The translations under genes were made by a program, and so were the position numbers. From Salinicoccus sesuvii (GTDB taxonomy: Bacteria; Bacillota; Bacilli; Staphylococcales; Salinicoccaceae): DNA of 64,000 bases. The DNA lies in NCBI RefSeq assembly GCF_042648145.1, contig NZ_JBHRWV010000008.1:124001-188000 (forward strand), written 5' to 3'. Position 1 is the stretch's first letter; the number at the start of each line of letters is the position of its first letter. A model generated the notes under the pieces. The model saw only the letters and a list, made by a program, of their open reading frames with translations, made no database searches and was not told the origin of the DNA. Positions 40,009 through 49,207 of this stretch are shown piece after piece.

Positions 40009-41119
40009 TTAGTTTTCGTCCATTGTAGAACGCAAGTAGGCATCAATGAAGGGAGAGATATCTCCGTCCATTACTTTATCTGTATTCCCACTTTCTGCGT
40101 TAGTGCGGTGATCCTTCACCATCGAATATGGGTGGAATACATAAGAACGTATTTGACTGCCCCACCCGATTTCCTTCTGCTCACCTTTAATTGCATCGAT
40201 TTCAGCCTGCTGCTCTTCCAGTTGCCTCTGGTACAGTTTAGATTTGAGCATTGTCATGGCCTGGTCACGGTTTTTGATTTGTGAACGTTCGTTTTGGCAC
40301 GTGACGACGATGCCTGTTTCGTGATGTGTTATGCGGACTGCGGAATCCGTTGTATTAATGTGCTGTCCTCCGGCACCACTTGCCCGATACGTATCGATGC
40401 TGATGTCTTCAGGTTTTATCTCTATCTTTATATCAGTATTCTCAAACTGCGGCGTCACCTCACAGGAGACAAAAGAAGTGTGTCGTCTGCCGGATGAATC
40501 GAATGGTGAAATACGCACTAAGCGATGAACGCCTTTTTCAGCCTTGAGCAGCCCATAGCTGTTCAGTCCCTTAATCAATAGCGTCACACTTTTAACACCT
40601 GCTTCATCGCCGGACTGGTAATCCAAAGTCTCCACTCTAAAGCCCTGCTGATCGGCATACCGCTGATACATTCTGAGTAGCATTTGAGCCCAATCTTGGG
40701 ACTCGGTACCACCCGCTCCCGGGTGCAGTTCGAGGATGGCATTTAGCGCATCGTGTTCGCTGTTTAGCAGGATATTCAGTTCGAATGCTTCGATTCTCGC
40801 CTTAACCTGTCTCACGTTCTCTTCAAGCGTCAGGTGCATATCTTCATCCGTCTCCTCTTTTAGAAGTTCGTAGGATACTTCGATATCTTCCACTGCTGCT
40901 TCAATCTCCCGAAATTCATCCACCACTTTTTTCAGGTTGTTATTGCTGTCGATGACTTGCTGGGCCTCCTCCTGGTTATTCCAGAAACTTGGGTCCGCCA
41001 TTGTCTCTTCGTATTCCCTGATTTGCGTCTCTTTTTCCTCTAAGTCAAAGAGACCCCCTGAAGTCATCTAGTTTTCCATGCATATCTGCGATGAAATGTC
41101 TTATCTCGTGCAATTCCAT
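40009..41119 (-). CDS. prfB: Peptide chain release factor 2, programmed +1 frameshift
   Basis: The gene is read as 24 codons from the ATG at 41119 (MELHEIRHFI start), reaching CTT TGA at 41045-41050. There ribosomes shift +1 to continue at GAC (41046) for 345 more codons, giving 369 residues. An internal AGGGGG just before the slippery site mimics a Shine-Dalgarno, as in known prfB genes. RF2 recognises UGA and UAA; low RF2 favours the shift, so the protein controls its own level. The main frame has the GGQ motif (ASGAGGQHIN) for peptide release. secA lies 17 nt upstream. Confidence 0.96.
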
Positions 41120-41136
41120 AATTATCCCTCTTTCGT

Positions 41137-43659
41137 CTATTTACCGTGACAATTCTTATATTTCTTCCCTGAACCGCATGGACAAGGATCGTTACGCCCG
41201 ATTCTTACTTCTTTTTTAAGTGGTCCCTTTTTGACCTTCTCCTTACTGTCCCCAGCTTGCATCTCACCTTTTGAAATGACTTGTTCACGCTTGATCTCCT
41301 CATCGGACTTCACTTCAGTCTTCAACACATATTTGGAAGTGTCATCTTCGATGGATACAAGCATATCTTCAAACATCTGCAGTCCTTCATTTTGATATTC
41401 GCGTAATGGATTAATCTGTCCATAGGAGCGAAGATGAATGCCTGTACGGAGTTGATCCATGCTATCAATATGCTCTACCCATTTCTGATCAATTGTACGC
41501 AACATCATCATACGTTCGAAGAGTCTCATTTTTTCTGTACCTAGCTTCTCTTCTTTTGCTGCAAGTTCACTTTCGACTTTGCCAAGAACCAACGCAATGA
41601 CTTCTTCATTCTCTTTGCCTCTGATATCGGCGATTTCCAGGTTCTCTCCAGTCAAGTACGTATCAAGAACGGTGCGTACGAATTGCTCATAATCCGTCAG
41701 CTCTTCATCATCCAGTATATAGTAGCTGACCGTCCTTTCTATAGAAGATTCTATCATGCCCATAAGCTGATCACGAACATCTTCTTTATCAATGACTTCG
41801 TTTCTTTCTTGGTAGATAATCTCTCGCTGGCGTCTCAATACATCGTCATACTCAAGCAATTTTTTACGGGCATCGAAGTTGTTTCCTTCGACTCGCTTCT
41901 GCGCAGATTCCACTGCTCTGGAAATCATCTTGGATGTCAATTCTTCTTCTGCCATCCCGAGACGCTGCATTGTACTCTGCATACGTTCCGAACCAAAGCG
42001 TCTCATCAGGTCGTCTTCGAGAGATAAGTAGAACGTGCTAACACCGACATCACCCTGACGGCCTGATCGCCCACGGAGCTGGTCGTCTATTCGCCTGGAT
42101 TCGTGGCGTTCTGTCCCGATGACTGCCAGTCCCCCAGCTTCCTTGACCGCATCTCCAAGTTTAATATCAGTACCACGTCCTGCCATATTGGTTGCGATTG
42201 TCACTGCACCTTTCTTACCAGCACTGGCAATGATTTCTGCTTCCCTCTCATGGTTTTTCGCATTCAACACATTATGTCGAATGCCTTTTTTGCGAAGCAT
42301 ATCAGAAATGTATTCACTTGTTTCCACTGCAACTGTACCAATTAGCACAGGTTGCCCATTTCGATGGCGCTCGACCACTTCATCAACGACATTTTTAAAC
42401 TTATTCGCTTTCGTCGAGTAAATCTTATCGGTGTTGTCGATTCTCGCAATCGGACGGTTCGTAGGTATGACCGTCACCTTCATGTTATAGATATTCAGAA
42501 ACTCTTCTTCCTCAGTCTTTGCAGTACCTGTCATACCTGAAAGCTTGTTAAACTGTCTAAAGAAGTTCTGGAATGTGATAGAGGCCATTGTTTTTGATTC
42601 ATTTTGTATATCTACGCCTTCTTTTGCTTCGATTGCCTGATGCAAACCATCCGAGAAACGACGTCCACTCATCTTACGACCTGTGAACTGGTCGACAATA
42701 ACAATCTTCTCATCTTCAACCACATAGTCGATATCGTTCTGCATAGAGAAATGTGCTTTCAGTGCCTGGTTAATATGGTGGAGCAGGTTAACGTGCTTTA
42801 CGTCATACAGGTTGTCCACCTTAAACCATTTTTCAGCTTTTTCCATACCTTCATCATTCAGTTGGATATTTTTGGTTTTAATGTCATAGGTGAAATCTTC
42901 ATCTTCTTTCAACATCTTAACGAAAGCGTTGGCCTGAATGTATTGGGTGTTCGACTGATCAGCCTTCCCCGAAATGATCAGTGGGGTACGCGCTTCATCT
43001 ATCAGAATGGAGTCGACTTCATCAATGATCGCGTAGTTGAGCTTTCTGAGTACACGATCCTTCTTGTAGGTGACCATGTTGTCTCTCAAGTAGTCAAAAC
43101 CAAGTTCGTTATTTGTTGTGTACGTGATATCCGAAGCGAATGCTTCTCGCTTCTCTTCGCTGTTCTTGGCATTCAGGTTCAAACCAACACTCATTCCAAG
43201 GAAATTATAGAGTGCTGCCATTTCTTCCATCTGCGTGGCAGAGAGATATTCATTGACTGTAATGACATGAACGCCATCACCAGTCAGCGCATTCAAATAC
43301 ACCGGCATCGTGGCAGTGAGGGTCTTACCTTCCCCCGTTTTCATCTCTGCAATGTCGCCTTTGTGCAGCGTAACACCCCCCATAACCTGGACGGGGTAGG
43401 GTTCCATGCCGAGTGTCCGTTTTGCAGCTTCTCTTACAGTTGCAAAAGCTTCCGGTAATATCTCGTCCAGCAGTTTGTCCTGTTGCTTGTCGTCTTTAGC
43501 CTCACTAAGCCTGCGTTTAAATTCATCCGTTTTCGCCTGAAGTTGCGCGTCGCTGAGCTTGGCGAATTCTTCTTTATAGCTTTCCACTTTATCGGCAATC
43601 TTTCTGAGAGAACGCAGCTCCCGTTTATTGCCGTCATAGACTTTGTCCAAGATACCCAT
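41137..43659 (-). CDS. secA: Preprotein translocase ATPase SecA
   Basis: The 840-residue motor has Walker A MKTGEGKTL, DEAD-like DEVDSI, and the IGRAGRQ-like helicase segment GRGTDIKLG. It also has a C-terminal zinc-binding tail CPCGSGKKYKNCHGK that contacts SecB or lipids. It drives proteins through SecYEG. I chose the ATG at 43659 (MGILDKVYDGN), with GAGGGAG upstream. It is read with prfB (17 nt gap) as in Bacillus and staphylococci. Confidence 0.98.
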   Translation of the reverse strand: MGILDKVYDGNKRELRSLRKIADKVESYKEEFAKLSDAQLQAKTDEFKRRLSEAKDDKQQDKLLDEILPEAFATVREAAKRTLGMEPYPVQVMGGVTLHKGDIAEMKTGEGKTLTATMPVYLNALTGDGVHVITVNEYLSATQMEEMAALYNFLGMSVGLNLNAKNSEEKREAFASDITYTTNNELGFDYLRDNMVTYKKDRVLRKLNYAIIDEVDSILIDEARTPLIISGKADQSNTQYIQANAFVKMLKEDEDFTYDIKTKNIQLNDEGMEKAEKWFKVDNLYDVKHVNLLHHINQALKAHFSMQNDIDYVVEDEKIVIVDQFTGRKMSGRRFSDGLHQAIEAKEGVDIQNESKTMASITFQNFFRQFNKLSGMTGTAKTEEEEFLNIYNMKVTVIPTNRPIARIDNTDKIYSTKANKFKNVVDEVVERHRNGQPVLIGTVAVETSEYISDMLRKKGIRHNVLNAKNHEREAEIIASAGKKGAVTIATNMAGRGTDIKLGDAVKEAGGLAVIGTERHESRRIDDQLRGRSGRQGDVGVSTFYLSLEDDLMRRFGSERMQSTMQRLGMAEEELTSKMISRAVESAQKRVEGNNFDARKKLLEYDDVLRRQREIIYQERNEVIDKEDVRDQLMGMIESSIERTVSYYILDDEELTDYEQFVRTVLDTYLTGENLEIADIRGKENEEVIALVLGKVESELAAKEEKLGTEKMRLFERMMMLRTIDQKWVEHIDSMDQLRTGIHLRSYGQINPLREYQNEGLQMFEDMLVSIEDDTSKYVLKTEVKSDEEIKREQVISKGEMQAGDSKEKVKKGPLKKEVRIGRNDPCPCGSGKKYKNCHGK

Positions 43660-43746
43660 GGATTTCTCTCCCTCGCTGTGTTTCACTGTTAATTCATCTA
43701 ATAATAATAGCACTAAACAGGGTAAAAATAAAACGAATCATCATCA

Positions 43747-43782
43747 CGGCAAAACCCTGACTGCATGCAGTCAGGGTTTTGC
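43747..43782. terminator. Palindromic terminator after hpf
   Basis: A perfect 36-bp palindrome centred on TGCATGCA folds to a stem with a minimal loop. T tracts are built into both arms, not outside them, so it should terminate in both directions. It lies between hpf and secA. Confidence 0.75.
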
Positions 43783-43807
43783 CATCACTCGCTTCCGAAC
43801 AAGCATT

Positions 43808-44368
43808 CTAATTCGTCTCAATTAGACCATACTTGCCATCATTTCTCTTATATACGATGCTCGTACCTTCAGTTTCCCTATCGTTAAAGATGAAGAAGTC
43901 GTGGCCCAGCATATTCATTTGAAGTACCGCCTCCTCCGAATCCATCGGCTTCAACTGAAACTGCTTGGAACGAACAATATCCACGCCTTCATCTGTATCC
44001 TCTTCGGTCCTGCCATTGGCATTTGCCTCAAGTGATGCGAAGAATTCCTGTTCAGGGTTCTTTTCCCTAAACTTACGGTTGATCTTCGTCTTATGCTTCC
44101 TAATCTGTCTCTCCAGCTTATCTATAACCAGATCGACGGCGGCGTAGAGATCATCATGTCTCTCTTCTGCCCTCAATGTAAGATCTTTCATAGGAATGGT
44201 GATTTCTGCTTTGGCTTTCTTATTGCTGTAGGTCTTGATGTTGACGTGAGCATGTGTATTCGGAGCGTTCGTAAAATAGCGTTCCAGCTTGCCCACTTTT
44301 TCCTCAATGTGGTTTCTGATTGCATCTGTTACCTCAATATTTTCTCCACGAATTTCACATCTAATCAT
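43808..44368 (-). CDS. hpf: Long-form ribosome hibernation-promoting factor
   Basis: The 186-residue protein has an N-terminal RaiA/HPF domain (about 1-100, MIRCEIRGENIEVTDAIRNH) and a C-terminal dimerisation domain (about 130-185, MDSEEAVLQMNMLGHDFFIF). This long form alone causes 100S ribosome dimers in Firmicutes during stationary phase. It lies upstream of secA-prfB, separated by the palindromic terminator, and downstream of comFC, in conserved order. An AAGGAGGGG ribosome site precedes the ATG. Confidence 0.96.
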   Translation of the reverse strand: MIRCEIRGENIEVTDAIRNHIEEKVGKLERYFTNAPNTHAHVNIKTYSNKKAKAEITIPMKDLTLRAEERHDDLYAAVDLVIDKLERQIRKHKTKINRKFREKNPEQEFFASLEANANGRTEEDTDEGVDIVRSKQFQLKPMDSEEAVLQMNMLGHDFFIFNDRETEGTSIVYKRNDGKYGLIETN

Positions 44369-44423
44369 GATGAAACCCCTCCTTGAGTACGTTATTGTTC
44401 CTACTCCCAGTATACCAAAACCA

Positions 44424-45089
44424 TCACGCTTTTGAAAACGTTAACACATCAATGGCAGCCGGTTTCAAATCATAGAGTTTCTCCATAGCCTGATGGACGG
44501 TGATCCCTGTTGTATATATATCGTCGACAACTAGGATGCGCCTGCCTCTAATTTCAGCCGCAGCTTTTACGGAAAATGGATTTGCCTGTTGGCTCCTTTT
44601 TCTCTTGTCGAGCTTCGACTGACGTGCCACCTTGCTGGTTTCTAGCAATTCCTCATATTTAATGCCTTTGACATCAAGTACCATTGTCGTCTGGTTGTAT
44701 CCACGCTCCATCATACGTGATGTGGATATGGGAATCGGAATGATTACATCATATTCCCTATACCTGGTTTGAAGAAACACGGAAATTACTTCAGCCAAAG
44801 CACAATCCCCCATAAATTTATACCGATGGAATAGCATTTTCGAAACTTCATGGTAGTCGAGTAGGCATGTAATCTTTCCCGGTGGTCTATAGCGCTTCGA
44901 AAGAAAGGCACAGTCGAGGCAGTGTTTCTCATCTTCAGCCATCAAGCGGTGGCAAAATTCACAGCGTCTGCCTGGACGCCAACTGGAAAGATTTATAAAG
45001 CACTTTTCACATATTGGCTTTTGTACTTTGAAGAGGGTAACGATATCCACCTGGTGTGGAAACAATTCATGACAGTAGTAGCAAATCAT
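44424..45089 (-). CDS. comFC: ComFC-type phosphoribosyltransferase-fold competence protein
   Basis: The 221-residue protein has N-terminal zinc-finger cysteines (CYYCHELF, then CEKC and CEFCHRL..HCLDC) and a C-terminal PRTase domain with the signature ILVVDDIYTTG. ComF proteins act in DNA uptake during natural transformation; their exact biochemistry is unsettled. Its ATG overlaps the comFA stop by 4 nt (ATGA). Confidence 0.93.
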   Translation of the reverse strand: MICYYCHELFPHQVDIVTLFKVQKPICEKCFINLSSWRPGRRCEFCHRLMAEDEKHCLDCAFLSKRYRPPGKITCLLDYHEVSKMLFHRYKFMGDCALAEVISVFLQTRYREYDVIIPIPISTSRMMERGYNQTTMVLDVKGIKYEELLETSKVARQSKLDKRKRSQQANPFSVKAAAEIRGRRILVVDDIYTTGITVHQAMEKLYDLKPAAIDVLTFSKA

Positions 45090-46336
45090 ACTTCTACCTG
45101 TGCTGCATTAAATTTGCGGATGGTTCTGAATGTGCGCTTTATATCGACGGTCTGGTAGTGCGCGAAAAACCAAATGTTCCCTACAGGATCCGTACGCTTT
45201 CTACCTACCCGACCACACATCTGTATCAAGCTCTCTTTATTAAACCTTTCTGCATGAACTATAATCGCATCGAGCTTATCGAAGGTGACGCCTCGCTCCA
45301 GGATTGTTGTGGTTAAAAGCACGTTGATTTCCTGATTGCGCATCTGCTCGACCTTTATATTTCTGTCCGGGTCTCCACTATGTACAGAAACGGATGCAGG
45401 GTAGGTTTTTCTAACCATTTCCAGCAGCTTCTCCATCAATGAAATTTCTGGAACGAATATCAGAACATACCGCCCTTGCTCGATGATACTTGCGATCAGT
45501 TTAATCAGTTTTCGAGGCGTTCTGTTCCGATTGAGATCTTTTTGAATATCGTGCCGAATTAGTGTGGGTATAGCCAAATCATGCCCGTGATATCGCCTTG
45601 GCAATGTGATAATGCCACCTTGACCGACTTCCTTGACTAGTTGCTTAGATGGCGTTGCTGTCATGAAAATTATTGTCGCTTTCGACGATGCTGCACGACG
45701 GATGGCCTGCATGAGAAGGGGATCTTCCGGTAGCGGAAAGGCATCGGTTTCATCGACAATAATGAAATCGAAATGGTCGACGAAATTTAAGAGCTGATGG
45801 ACAGTACACACAGTGAAATGGTTATCGTAGACTTTTTTCACGCCATCGTACATCAGATCTATATGGCTCGATTGAAATGCTTGGCATAACCGGATGTGGA
45901 CTTCCTTCACTACATCTATTCTAGGCGAAATAAAAGCAACGTTCTTTCCTTGGCGACGTGCCCATTCTATTCCTTGGAATGTCATCTCCGTTTTTCCAGC
46001 ACCTGTTACGGCATAGAGCAGCAGTAATCCCCCGGTCTCTAGCTTCTCCATGATTCGTGCTGATGCATATGCTTGCTGAGTACTTAGTTTAAAATCAAGA
46101 TGATACGGAGTGGCAATCTTAGCTCTTGAAGTCGCTCTGCATCTGATTGGCGTCCTGTCGTCTGAGCGTCCTAGACTGATGCATTTCATGCAGTAAGTCA
46201 CACGCGCACCGTCGATCGGTGAGACATAGCTGTAGAAGTGCTTCTTCGAGCTGTTACCGCACCGATGGCACAGCGTGCCTTGTTCGTTGACACCTGAAGT
46301 TTTGTATATCATTTCCCCTTTGTGATCCAATATCAT
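45086..46336 (-). CDS. comFA: ComFA, competence DNA-uptake helicase
   Basis: The 416-residue protein has a four-cysteine zinc motif (CHRCG..CMKC), Walker A AVTGAGKTE, the DEAD-like box DETD and helicase motifs including GRVGRK. ComFA helps pull single-stranded DNA into the cytoplasm during transformation. I chose the ATG at 46336, with AAGGAGA upstream. comFA-comFC are coupled; comFB is absent, as in staphylococci. Confidence 0.94.
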   Translation of the reverse strand: MILDHKGEMIYKTSGVNEQGTLCHRCGNSSKKHFYSYVSPIDGARVTYCMKCISLGRSDDRTPIRCRATSRAKIATPYHLDFKLSTQQAYASARIMEKLETGGLLLLYAVTGAGKTEMTFQGIEWARRQGKNVAFISPRIDVVKEVHIRLCQAFQSSHIDLMYDGVKKVYDNHFTVCTVHQLLNFVDHFDFIIVDETDAFPLPEDPLLMQAIRRAASSKATIIFMTATPSKQLVKEVGQGGIITLPRRYHGHDLAIPTLIRHDIQKDLNRNRTPRKLIKLIASIIEQGRYVLIFVPEISLMEKLLEMVRKTYPASVSVHSGDPDRNIKVEQMRNQEINVLLTTTILERGVTFDKLDAIIVHAERFNKESLIQMCGRVGRKRTDPVGNIWFFAHYQTVDIKRTFRTIRKFNAAQVEV

Positions 46337-46360
46337 CGGTTGTCTCCTTCTCCAATATAA

Positions 46361-46392
46361 TAAAAAAAGACGCAGCAAAAACAGCTGCGTCT
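46361..46392 (-). terminator. Terminator after degV
   Basis: Perfect 9-bp stem AGACGCAGC/GCTGCGTCT with a 7-nt loop and a T-run on the minus strand. Confidence 0.9.
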
Positions 46393-46403
46393 GAAAATTC
46401 TAT

Positions 46404-47276
46404 TTAATATGTGGTATCCACCTCATAAGTGGTATAGCCGAGCCCCAGTGCCCCTTCGCCTAGATGTGTCGCAATGACGGGGCCAAAGTAGCTAAGCCTG
46501 AAAGTGATATCAGGATACTGCCGCTCAAGACTTTCCATCCACCTCTGTCCCTCTTCGTATGCGTTGCTATGGATGACGACAGCTGTGATCGGCTTGCCTT
46601 TGTGGAAAGCCATTTCCTCAGCGAACACTTCTTCCACTCTTTTCATAGCTTTCTTCTTTGTACGTATCTTTTCAAATGGGACTATTTTGGCATCCTTGAA
46701 GTGGAGAATCGGCTTTACTTTTAGCATACTGCCGATTAATGCCTGAGCATTTGTCAGGCGTCCCCCTTTTTGAAGATTCGATAGTGTATCCACTATGAAA
46801 TACGCATTCGTATTCTTACGTCGCTTCATTTCATCAATTTGCGAAAGCAAGTCAGCAAGTGGCATCCGCTCTTTATTCTGAGCAGCGTAAAGTGCGATGA
46901 ACCCCTGAACATAGCATGCGACCTCGGAATCAATGGCGTGAACTTCAATACCTTCTACGCTCTGTCCTGCAGCTACCGCATTTTGATATGTACCACTAAT
47001 CTGACTGGAGAGGTGGACACTAATGACATCTGTGTATCCTTCAGCCTTCAGAGATTCTAACAGTAGGATGTAATCCCCAATGGATGGCTGACTCGTCCTG
47101 GGCAGCTCGTCCCTATCCCGCATGCTTACGAAGAATGTATCGTTGTCGATATCCTCGTCCTCTCTATAAGAACGGTCACCGATGATGACGTTCAGCGGGA
47201 TGGTATGGATATCGTGTTTCTTTTTCAAATCTTTTGGGAGATAGGATGTAGAATCCACAACTACCGCAATTTTCAT
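46404..47276 (-). CDS. DegV-family fatty-acid-binding protein
   Basis: The 290-residue protein starts MKIAVVVDSTSYLPKDL and has the conserved SQPS segment and a later YYVDSL-like region; DegV/FakB proteins bind a fatty acid between two domains and present it to the kinase FakA for phosphorylation. The chosen start (47276) has TTGGAGG upstream. No fakA is in the window. It is a separate unit with its own terminator. Confidence 0.9.
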   Translation of the reverse strand: MKIAVVVDSTSYLPKDLKKKHDIHTIPLNVIIGDRSYREDEDIDNDTFFVSMRDRDELPRTSQPSIGDYILLLESLKAEGYTDVISVHLSSQISGTYQNAVAAGQSVEGIEVHAIDSEVACYVQGFIALYAAQNKERMPLADLLSQIDEMKRRKNTNAYFIVDTLSNLQKGGRLTNAQALIGSMLKVKPILHFKDAKIVPFEKIRTKKKAMKRVEEVFAEEMAFHKGKPITAVVIHSNAYEEGQRWMESLERQYPDITFRLSYFGPVIATHLGEGALGLGYTTYEVDTTY

Positions 47277-47375
47277 ACTACTTCCTCCAATTCGACCATT
47301 CACACTCAATATTCAGTTTACTACAACCCTACTAATCTCGTCCATGTGTTAATATATTTTTAGAGGTGAACATAC

Positions 47376-48008
47376 ATGGAACAGCAGTATATGAATAGAA
47401 TCGATACGACTACCGAAATGGTCATCAGCAAATCAAGATTCATCACCCACATCGCCCGTACTGATACGGAAGAAGCAGCAAAGTCCTTTATCGATTCAAT
47501 CAAATCCGAGCATAAAAGTGCCAATCATAACTGTAGTGCCTACATTATCACACAAAGCGCACTAATCCAGAAGGCAGACGATGACGGTGAACCTTCAGGG
47601 ACGGCGGGTGTGCCGATTCTTGAAGTGCTCAAAAGAGAATCCCTTTACAATGTTACCGTGGTTGTAACCCGGTATTTTGGGGGCATCAAACTCGGTGCAG
47701 GTGGACTCATCCGAGCATATTCAGGTAGTGCATCGGAAGTTGTGAGTACTGCGGGAAAAGTCATCGAGATAGACGTGCTCCCTTACCGAATTACGATGGA
47801 CTATACCCATACTAATCGCTTCGAGCATGCGCTTGAAGAGACCGACATCGTAATCAAGGAAACAACCTATACAGATAAAGTCACTTATACGGTCCATGTC
47901 AGACATAACGATGCAGAATGGTTCATAAAAACAGTCCAGGAAATAACAAAAGACACCTACAGCCTAGATGCATTGGACATGATCCGGGCTGAAAGTGCCG
48001 TGGAATAG
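47376..48008 (+). CDS. YigZ/IMPACT-family protein
   Basis: The 210-residue protein has the UPF0029/IMPACT N-terminal domain (SKSRFITHIART, then DDGEPSGTAGVPIL and VTRYFGGIKLGAGGLIRAY) and the C-terminal DUF1949 ferredoxin-like domain. Eukaryotic IMPACT regulates translation via Gcn2; the bacterial role is not established. Its stop abuts that of tagO with no nucleotide between and no terminator. Confidence 0.94.
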   Translation: MEQQYMNRIDTTTEMVISKSRFITHIARTDTEEAAKSFIDSIKSEHKSANHNCSAYIITQSALIQKADDDGEPSGTAGVPILEVLKRESLYNVTVVVTRYFGGIKLGAGGLIRAYSGSASEVVSTAGKVIEIDVLPYRITMDYTHTNRFEHALEETDIVIKETTYTDKVTYTVHVRHNDAEWFIKTVQEITKDTYSLDALDMIRAESAVE

Positions 48009-49061
48009 CTATAAAAATATGCGGTGGAATAGCCTCCTGGCAAAGTCCAGTACTGGTCTTTTATTAGTGTCGATCAAGTTGGTCGACTCTACAATGATTT
48101 GTGTAGTTAAAATGAGCAGTAGCATGATAATAACCATTCCAGGGATTGTAGAAAGATAGAGAATAACGCTCGCTCCGGAGTACAGTACCGCAATGAAATA
48201 AATTAGCACTACACTTTCTGCGTGGGTATAGCCGAGATTCTGCAGCCGATGGTGGAGGTGACTCCGATCAGCTTTGACCAGTGATACATTGCTCCGATAC
48301 CGTCTTAATGCTGCATAGAACATATCTATGAATGGGACCGCGAGTATGATGATTGGAAAAAAAAGTGACAGCAGTGTAATATTCTTAAAGCCCATCAGTG
48401 AAACGACACTGATAATGAAGCCAAGCAACATGGCTCCGTTATCCCCAAGGAATATTTTCGCGGGATAGAAATTATATACCAGAAAGCCGAGACAAGCACC
48501 AATCAGAATGACACAAATCATCATCACGAATATATTACCCTGCAATATCGTGATGAACCCTATGGTTGAGAGCGCTATAATCGATACTCCCGTAGCAAGT
48601 CCATCCAGACCATCAACAAGATTGATTGCATTAATGATGCCGACTATCCAGAGTACAGTAAAGGGTACAGCCAGAACTCCAAATTCAATTTCGACACCAA
48701 AAGGTGTGATTCGATCGATAACGATGCCGTTTGCAACTGGCACAAGGCCCGCTGAAATCTGCCCAATCAACTTAAGACCTGGCTTCAAGTCATATTTATC
48801 GTCAATAATGCCGACTATAACAATGACAATCCCGCCAATAATGAGCGTTTTATATTCGGCCTCGATGGGACGAGATATGAGAACACCGATAGCAAAGGAG
48901 ATGAGGATCGCTACCCCACCCAAGTATGGTATCGGCTTTAAATGAACTTTCCTGTTATTGGGATGGTCGACAAAACCGAATCGTCGACTCGCCCAGATGA
49001 AAATTGGCATCAGAATCAAGGAAATCAGAAACGACACCGTCAATAGAAATAGAGTATACAT
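48009..49061 (-). CDS. tagO: TagO, undecaprenyl-phosphate GlcNAc-1-phosphate transferase
   Basis: The 350-residue protein has about ten membrane helices and the MraY/WecA family motifs PNNRKVHLKPIPYLGG, DDKYDL, NAINLVDGLDGLA and the FLGDNGAMLLG catalytic aspartate region. It makes the first lipid-linked intermediate of wall teichoic acid by transferring GlcNAc-1-phosphate to undecaprenyl phosphate. It lies divergent from an LCP-family gene at 49208, whose product probably attaches teichoic acid to the wall. Confidence 0.95.
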   Translation of the reverse strand: MYTLFLLTVSFLISLILMPIFIWASRRFGFVDHPNNRKVHLKPIPYLGGVAILISFAIGVLISRPIEAEYKTLIIGGIVIVIVGIIDDKYDLKPGLKLIGQISAGLVPVANGIVIDRITPFGVEIEFGVLAVPFTVLWIVGIINAINLVDGLDGLATGVSIIALSTIGFITILQGNIFVMMICVILIGACLGFLVYNFYPAKIFLGDNGAMLLGFIISVVSLMGFKNITLLSLFFPIIILAVPFIDMFYAALRRYRSNVSLVKADRSHLHHRLQNLGYTHAESVVLIYFIAVLYSGASVILYLSTIPGMVIIMLLLILTTQIIVESTNLIDTNKRPVLDFARRLFHRIFL

Positions 49062-49207
49062 ATCATCACCGTCTTAAATATTTCCAATCCACTATATCAC
49101 ATTACACTTTGTTTAGGGTGTATGCATCCATTATTGTGCATTTATATTTTTCATTGTCAGCCAATTCGTTGTATAATTATGTCATTATGTCAAAGGAGAT
49201 CTTATAG

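Noticed and set aside
41045..41047. In-frame TGA in prfB as a pseudogene mutation
   Set aside because: The slippery codon and internal Shine-Dalgarno show it is the conserved programmed frameshift.
42604..43458. 284-residue rightward frame
   Set aside because: Antisense to secA with no start signal; a shadow of a well-supported gene.
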